DNA of 9,424 nt from Verrucomicrobiota bacterium (GTDB lineage: Bacteria; Verrucomicrobiota; Verrucomicrobiia; Limisphaerales; UBA9464): NCBI GenBank assembly GCA_025354845.1, contig JANXMD010000260.1, positions 1-9,424 on the forward strand, in the 5' to 3' direction. Position numbers and translations under genes: made by a program. Of this stretch, positions 7,442-9,424 are shown piece by piece. Position 1 is the stretch's first letter; the number at the start of each line of letters is the position of its first letter. Below the pieces are notes generated by a model. That model did no database searches. It was not told the origin of the DNA and saw only the letters and a program-made list of their open reading frames with translations.

Positions 7442-7470
7442 ATCCGTGATTCTCCGTGAAATCCGTGTCA
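7442..7470 (+). repeat. CCGTG repeat with 9-10-bp spacing
   Basis: The pentamer CCGTG recurs at 7444, 7454 and 7463, inside ATCCGTGATT, CTCCGTGAA and ATCCGTGTCA. It resembles the other periodic repeats of this spacer but uses CCGTG in place of NGCG. An in-frame GTG at 7446 falls inside it, which is one reason to start the transglycosylase further downstream. Confidence 0.5.
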
Positions 7471-7481
7471 GTCTTCCCCCG

Positions 7482-8030
7482 ATGTCCCGTCGCTGGATCG
7501 TCTGCCTGGTCCTCGTGCTCGCCCTGGATGGCGGGGCGTTCTGGTGCTGGCGATGGCAGAAGGAGCGGCGCTACGATTCCCTCATCCGCGATGCCGCCCG
7601 GCGCTATCAACTGCCGCCAGCCCTGGTGAAGGCGGTGGTGTGGCGCGAGAGCGACTTTGACCCCAAGGTGGTGGGCAAGGCGGGTGAGATTGGGCTCATG
7701 CAGTTGATGGACGATGCCGCTCACGAGTGGGCGGGATCCCAGCGCCTACCATCCTTCACCCACGAGCAAGTCTTCGATCCTCGTACCAACACTCTCGCCG
7801 GCGCCTACTACCTGGCGAAGCTGTTGCGCCGCTACCCCGCTACCGATGACCCGGTCACCTACGCGCTGGCTGATTACAACGCCGGCCGGGGCAATGTGTT
7901 GAAATGGATGACCGGTGCTGCCCGGACCAACAGCGCCGCGTTTCGAAATCAGATCGGGTTTCCGTCCACGCGGGCCTACGTCGAGGCGATCACCCAGCGG
8001 TACGCGGAGTACCGGTCCGATTTTCGGTGA
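7482..8030 (+). CDS. Small membrane-anchored lytic transglycosylase (SLT / goose-lysozyme-like domain)
   Basis: This 182-residue protein is predicted to cleave peptidoglycan glycan strands between N-acetylmuramic acid and N-acetylglucosamine, forming 1,6-anhydro ends. Residues 1-24 are a short basic start plus one hydrophobic helix (signal anchor or uncleaved signal), placing the domain in the periplasm. The SLT domain spans about 30-180. Catalytic Glu56 lies in VVWRESDFDP, followed by GKAGEIGLMQLM (66-76), AGAYYLAKLL (106-115) and ALADYNAGRGNV (128-139). All four blocks are typical of family 1 transglycosylases. At this size it is a minimal catalytic unit without LysM or superhelical domains. 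The ATG at 7482 is preferred to an in-frame GTG at 7446, because the latter lies in repeat DNA and only adds 12 residues before the anchor. No Shine-Dalgarno is present. The ElyC-like envelope gene follows on the same strand. Confidence 0.9.
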   Translation: MSRRWIVCLVLVLALDGGAFWCWRWQKERRYDSLIRDAARRYQLPPALVKAVVWRESDFDPKVVGKAGEIGLMQLMDDAAHEWAGSQRLPSFTHEQVFDPRTNTLAGAYYLAKLLRRYPATDDPVTYALADYNAGRGNVLKWMTGAARTNSAAFRNQIGFPSTRAYVEAITQRYAEYRSDFR

Positions 8031-8061
8031 GCAGCGTAGCCGCCGACGGGAGGAGGCGGAT

Positions 8062-8103
8062 CGGAGATCGAAGTTCGGAGATCGAAGTTCGGAGATGGAA
8101 GAT
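8062..8103. repeat. Tandem 14-bp repeat, three units
   Basis: CGGAGATCGAAGTT occurs twice without change (8062-8075, 8076-8089) and is followed by the diverged CGGAGATGGAAGAT (8090-8103). A further GGAGATCGG sits at 8111-8119. The unit is the same as the one at 6167-6194. The tract lies in the 143-bp gap between the transglycosylase and ElyC-like genes. Confidence 0.78.
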
Positions 8104-8123
8104 GGGGAATGGAGATCGGGGCG

Positions 8124-8152
8124 TTTTTGCCTTTTACCTTTTTCCTTTTGCC
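8124..8152. repeat. Pyrimidine repeat, four TTTTnCC-type units
   Basis: The units TTTTTGCC, TTTTACC, TTTTTCC and TTTTGCC follow one another directly. The tract is wholly pyrimidine on the plus strand except for three bases, and it follows directly after a purine-rich tract. It is probably noncoding, although an upstream ATG at 8102 would read it as an F/A/Y/L-rich peptide. Confidence 0.6.
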
Positions 8153-8154
8153 TT

Positions 8155-8170
8155 CGGAGGCCAGCCTCCG
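8155..8170 (+). promoter_or_regulatory. Hairpin containing the only Shine-Dalgarno-like GGAGG before the ElyC-like gene
   Basis: CGGAGG (8155-8160) and CCTCCG (8165-8170) form a perfect 6-bp stem around a CCAG loop. The GGAGG in the left arm would be the ribosome-binding site for the GTG at 8174, but at 13 nt it is further away than usual. If the hairpin forms, the site is hidden. A translational control role is inferred only; the hairpin could equally be part of the dispersed repeat next to it. Confidence 0.35.
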
Positions 8171-8173
8171 CCC

Positions 8174-8953
8174 GTGCCGGAATCGATTCAGCATTCGTTG
8201 GATGCGCTGGTCCAGCCCATAGGACTGATCTGGGCTGCATTGCTCGTGGCGTTTTTCGTGAACCTGTTTCGCGGCCGCCTGCTGGCCGCGCTGTTCCACG
8301 GGGTGCTGGTAGCCTTCATCCAATTGGTCGGGGCCACCGACATTCCGGCGAGGCTCCTGGCCGATTTGGAGCGGCCCTACGATCCCCACGTCCGCGGCTG
8401 GCCGACCAAGGCCGATGCGGTGATCATGCTCGGCGGCACCCACGATTACTCCCAACGCACGCCGCTGCATTTCGGGGTGGGAGAGTCGGCCGACCGCATC
8501 CTCCTGGCTTGTGAGCTGTCTCGGGCGACCGGCGGCAGCGCCCTGATCCTGGGCGGAAGTTATTACGAGATTCAGGGGGTCCGGCGCCCTGATTCGGAGA
8601 TGCTCGTGGACTGGTTCAAGACCTGGCGGATTCCGGTGGGGCCGGTGTACCCGCTGGGCATGTGCGCCAACACCCACGTCGAGGCCGAGCGCACGCTGCG
8701 GCTGGCCACGGAGCACAAGTGGACCCGGCTGGTGCTCGTGACCTCCGGGTACCACCTCAAGCGTGCCGAGGCGATCTTCCGAAAGCTGGGGATCACGGTG
8801 ATCCCGGCTGGTGCCGAATTTCTGGGTCTGGACGCCCTGGGTGGGAAGGACGCCTGGATGGTGGTTCCGCGTCTGCGAGGATTCGAGCTCATGCGCTACT
8901 GGGTGCACGAGCAGGTGGGGTTGGTCTACTACCGGATGCGAGGATGGATTTGA
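8174..8953 (+). CDS. DUF218 / YdcF-like membrane protein, ElyC-like architecture
   Basis: This is a 259-residue protein with two hydrophobic N-terminal segments (about 14-33 and 37-54) followed by a DUF218 domain from about residue 78. Family motifs are visible: AVIMLGG (82-88), SADRILLACEL, NTHVEAERT (166-174) and LVTSGYHLKRA (188-198). E. coli ElyC has the same layout and is required for proper peptidoglycan assembly at low temperature. YdcF, the soluble relative, binds S-adenosylmethionine. The biochemical activity of this protein is therefore uncertain, but an envelope role is reasonable, also given the transglycosylase just upstream. The GTG at 8174 is preferred: it gives the standard length and is the first start after the repeat tract. 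An ATG at 8102 is in frame but would translate the repeats. The downstream tRNA gene begins 78 bp after the stop. Confidence 0.85.
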   Translation: MPESIQHSLDALVQPIGLIWAALLVAFFVNLFRGRLLAALFHGVLVAFIQLVGATDIPARLLADLERPYDPHVRGWPTKADAVIMLGGTHDYSQRTPLHFGVGESADRILLACELSRATGGSALILGGSYYEIQGVRRPDSEMLVDWFKTWRIPVGPVYPLGMCANTHVEAERTLRLATEHKWTRLVLVTSGYHLKRAEAIFRKLGITVIPAGAEFLGLDALGGKDAWMVVPRLRGFELMRYWVHEQVGLVYYRMRGWI

Positions 8954-8983
8954 GCGGAACGAAAAACTCCAAAAAAACTCCGC

Positions 8984-9009
8984 TTGCAATCCCTCCCGGG
9001 TTCTAGCAT
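8984..9009 (+). promoter_or_regulatory. Weak candidate promoter for the tRNA gene
   Basis: TTGCAA (8984-8989) and TAGCAT (9004-9009) each match four of six consensus bases and lie at a sensible distance before the tRNA. The 14-bp spacer is shorter than the usual 16-18, so this is only a candidate. Confidence 0.22.
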
Positions 9010-9031
9010 CAAAGGCGCCCGCGGTACGGAT

Positions 9032-9108
9032 GCGAGTGTAGCTCAGCCTGGTAGAGCGTCACCTTGCCAAGGTGAATGTCGAGGGTTCGAATCCCTTCAC
9101 TCGCTCCA
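9032..9108 (+). tRNA. tRNA-Gly (anticodon GCC), CCA encoded
   Basis: A full cloverleaf can be folded. The acceptor stem GCGAGTG (9032-9038) pairs perfectly with CACTCGC (9098-9104). The D arm is GCTC/GAGC. The anticodon stem is TCACC/GGTGA around loop TTGCCAA, with anticodon GCC at 9066-9068. The variable loop is ATGTC, and the T arm is GAGGG/CCCTT around TTCGAAT. The discriminator base is T (9105), as is usual for bacterial glycine tRNAs, and CCA is genomically encoded (9106-9108). It reads the glycine codons GGC and GGT. A run of nine C follows 3 bp later. Confidence 0.97.
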
Positions 9109-9160
9109 ATTCCCCCCCCCTCTCTACCAAGTTTCTCCCCAGTGCCCAGTGGTTTAATTT

Positions 9161-9180
9161 CACCGACACGGTGTCTTTTC
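9161..9180 (+). terminator. Weak terminator-like hairpin after the tRNA
   Basis: CACCG (9161-9165) and CGGTG (9169-9173) form a 5-bp stem with an ACA loop, followed directly by TCTTTTC. The stem is short and the T-tract is interrupted, so it is a weak candidate for ending the tRNA transcript. Confidence 0.3.
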
Positions 9181-9271
9181 CGGGTGGGGTGAATCCAAAA
9201 TCCGGCAGTACCCTGGGCGATCAACCGGCAGTTGCGCATCGCCGTGGCGATCCTTGAGTCAGACGCCACAC

Positions 9272-9382
9272 GGTAGGGCGAGGCTCCTGCCGAGCCGGGC
9301 CGCGCAAACGCGGTCCAGCACGCAACTGTGCGTTCCATCTGCCGCCTACGCACCAGCGGCTCACACGGAGGTTCGCCCTACC
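9272..9382. repeat. Hairpin-rich element with 10-bp terminal inverted repeats (MITE/REP-like)
   Basis: GGTAGGGCGA (9272-9281) is the exact reverse complement of TCGCCCTACC (9373-9382), so a 111-bp unit is bounded by perfect 10-bp inverted ends. Inside are three small hairpins: GGCTC/GAGCC (9282-9296), CCGCG/CGCGG with loop CAAA (9300-9313) and ACGCA/TGCGT (9320-9333). No open frame fits. From general familiarity, GGTAGGGCGAGGCTCCTGCC-type sequence recurs between genes in Verrucomicrobia. No clear target-site duplication flanks the ends, so mobility is unproven. Confidence 0.6.
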
Positions 9383-9424
9383 AAGGGGGGCGCCACGGCT
9401 CCGCGACACGATTCCGCACGCCTC

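Larger units (their letters stand above)
7170..7481. other. Divergent intergenic spacer carrying degenerate short repeats
   Basis: This 312-bp region between the divergently transcribed barrel gene and transglycosylase gene has no credible coding sequence. It must hold the promoters of both genes, but no -35/-10 pair stands out. An 8-bp T-run (7173-7180) lies just upstream of the minus-strand start. Three separately listed repeats (7255-7284, 7370-7389, 7442-7470) share an ATC-plus-GCG or ATCCGTG theme at 9-10-bp spacing. The rest shows nothing I recognise. Confidence 0.6.
9109..9424. other. Gene-free region downstream of the tRNA
   Basis: There is no credible coding sequence in these 316 bp; open frames here run through the tRNA or through inverted repeats. 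It contains a C9 run (9112-9120), a weak terminator-like hairpin (9161-9180), an inverted repeat ATCGCC-gt-GGCGAT (9238-9251) and a hairpin-rich element with terminal inverted repeats (9272-9382). I see nothing in the last ~40 bp. Confidence 0.65.

Noticed and set aside
8062..8103. Possible CRISPR array
   Set aside because: The units are only 14 bp and directly tandem, with no spacers between them, and no cas genes are present.
8953..8985. Intrinsic terminator after the ElyC-like gene (AGCGGA ... TCCGCT)
   Set aside because: The stem is only 6 bp with a 20-nt loop, and no T-tract follows on the plus strand.
9009..9353. 114-codon minus-strand open frame near the right end
   Set aside because: It runs straight through the tRNA gene and into the inverted-repeat element, so it is an artefact of noncoding sequence.
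9032..9424. tRNA-linked integration site (attL/attR) for a genomic island
   Set aside because: I see no second copy of the tRNA 3' end within the window and no integrase gene, so there is nothing to support an attachment site.

Overview
The window is GC-rich chromosomal DNA from a bacterium, most plausibly a Verrucomicrobiota (PVC-group) member. That placement is an inference. It rests on a PhoPQ-activated pathogenicity-related (PqaA-type) protein, two exported enzymes with twin-arginine-like leaders (an AGE-type epimerase and a sugar phosphate isomerase/epimerase-like TIM barrel), a vitamin-K-dependent gamma-carboxylase-like HTTM membrane protein, intergenic spacers loaded with short degenerate repeats, and an almost complete lack of Shine-Dalgarno sequences. 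No single marker gene fixes the lineage.

Layout. Positions 1-3558 hold three closely spaced plus-strand genes: the 3' part of a PqaA-family protein (its 5' end lies upstream of the window), a secreted AGE/cellobiose-2-epimerase-like protein, and a class I cysteine desulfurase. A 260-bp spacer with two short palindromes and a hairpin leads into a 780-residue gamma-carboxylase-like membrane protein (3819-6161). This converges on a minus-strand Tat-exported xylose-isomerase-like TIM-barrel protein (6198-7169), with a tandem 14-bp repeat between them. A 312-bp divergent spacer carrying three degenerate ~10-bp-periodic repeats separates that gene from a small membrane-anchored lytic transglycosylase (7482-8030). 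A second copy of the 14-bp repeat, a pyrimidine repeat and a hairpin follow, then a DUF218/ElyC-like membrane protein (8174-8953), a tRNA-Gly(GCC) with encoded CCA (9032-9108), and a gene-free tail holding a ~111-bp hairpin-rich element with 10-bp terminal inverted repeats.

How the genes fit together. They do not form one recognisable pathway. The best-supported grouping is the transglycosylase followed by the ElyC-like protein, both tied to the cell envelope and peptidoglycan. The two exported sugar-enzyme-like proteins fit a polysaccharide-degrading lifestyle but are not adjacent. The cysteine desulfurase has no IscU/SufU scaffold or tRNA-thiolase partner beside it.

I see no defence system, CRISPR array, phage or transposase gene. 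The most unusual content is the gamma-carboxylase homologue with an expanded C-terminal half and the four distinct families of short intergenic repeats.
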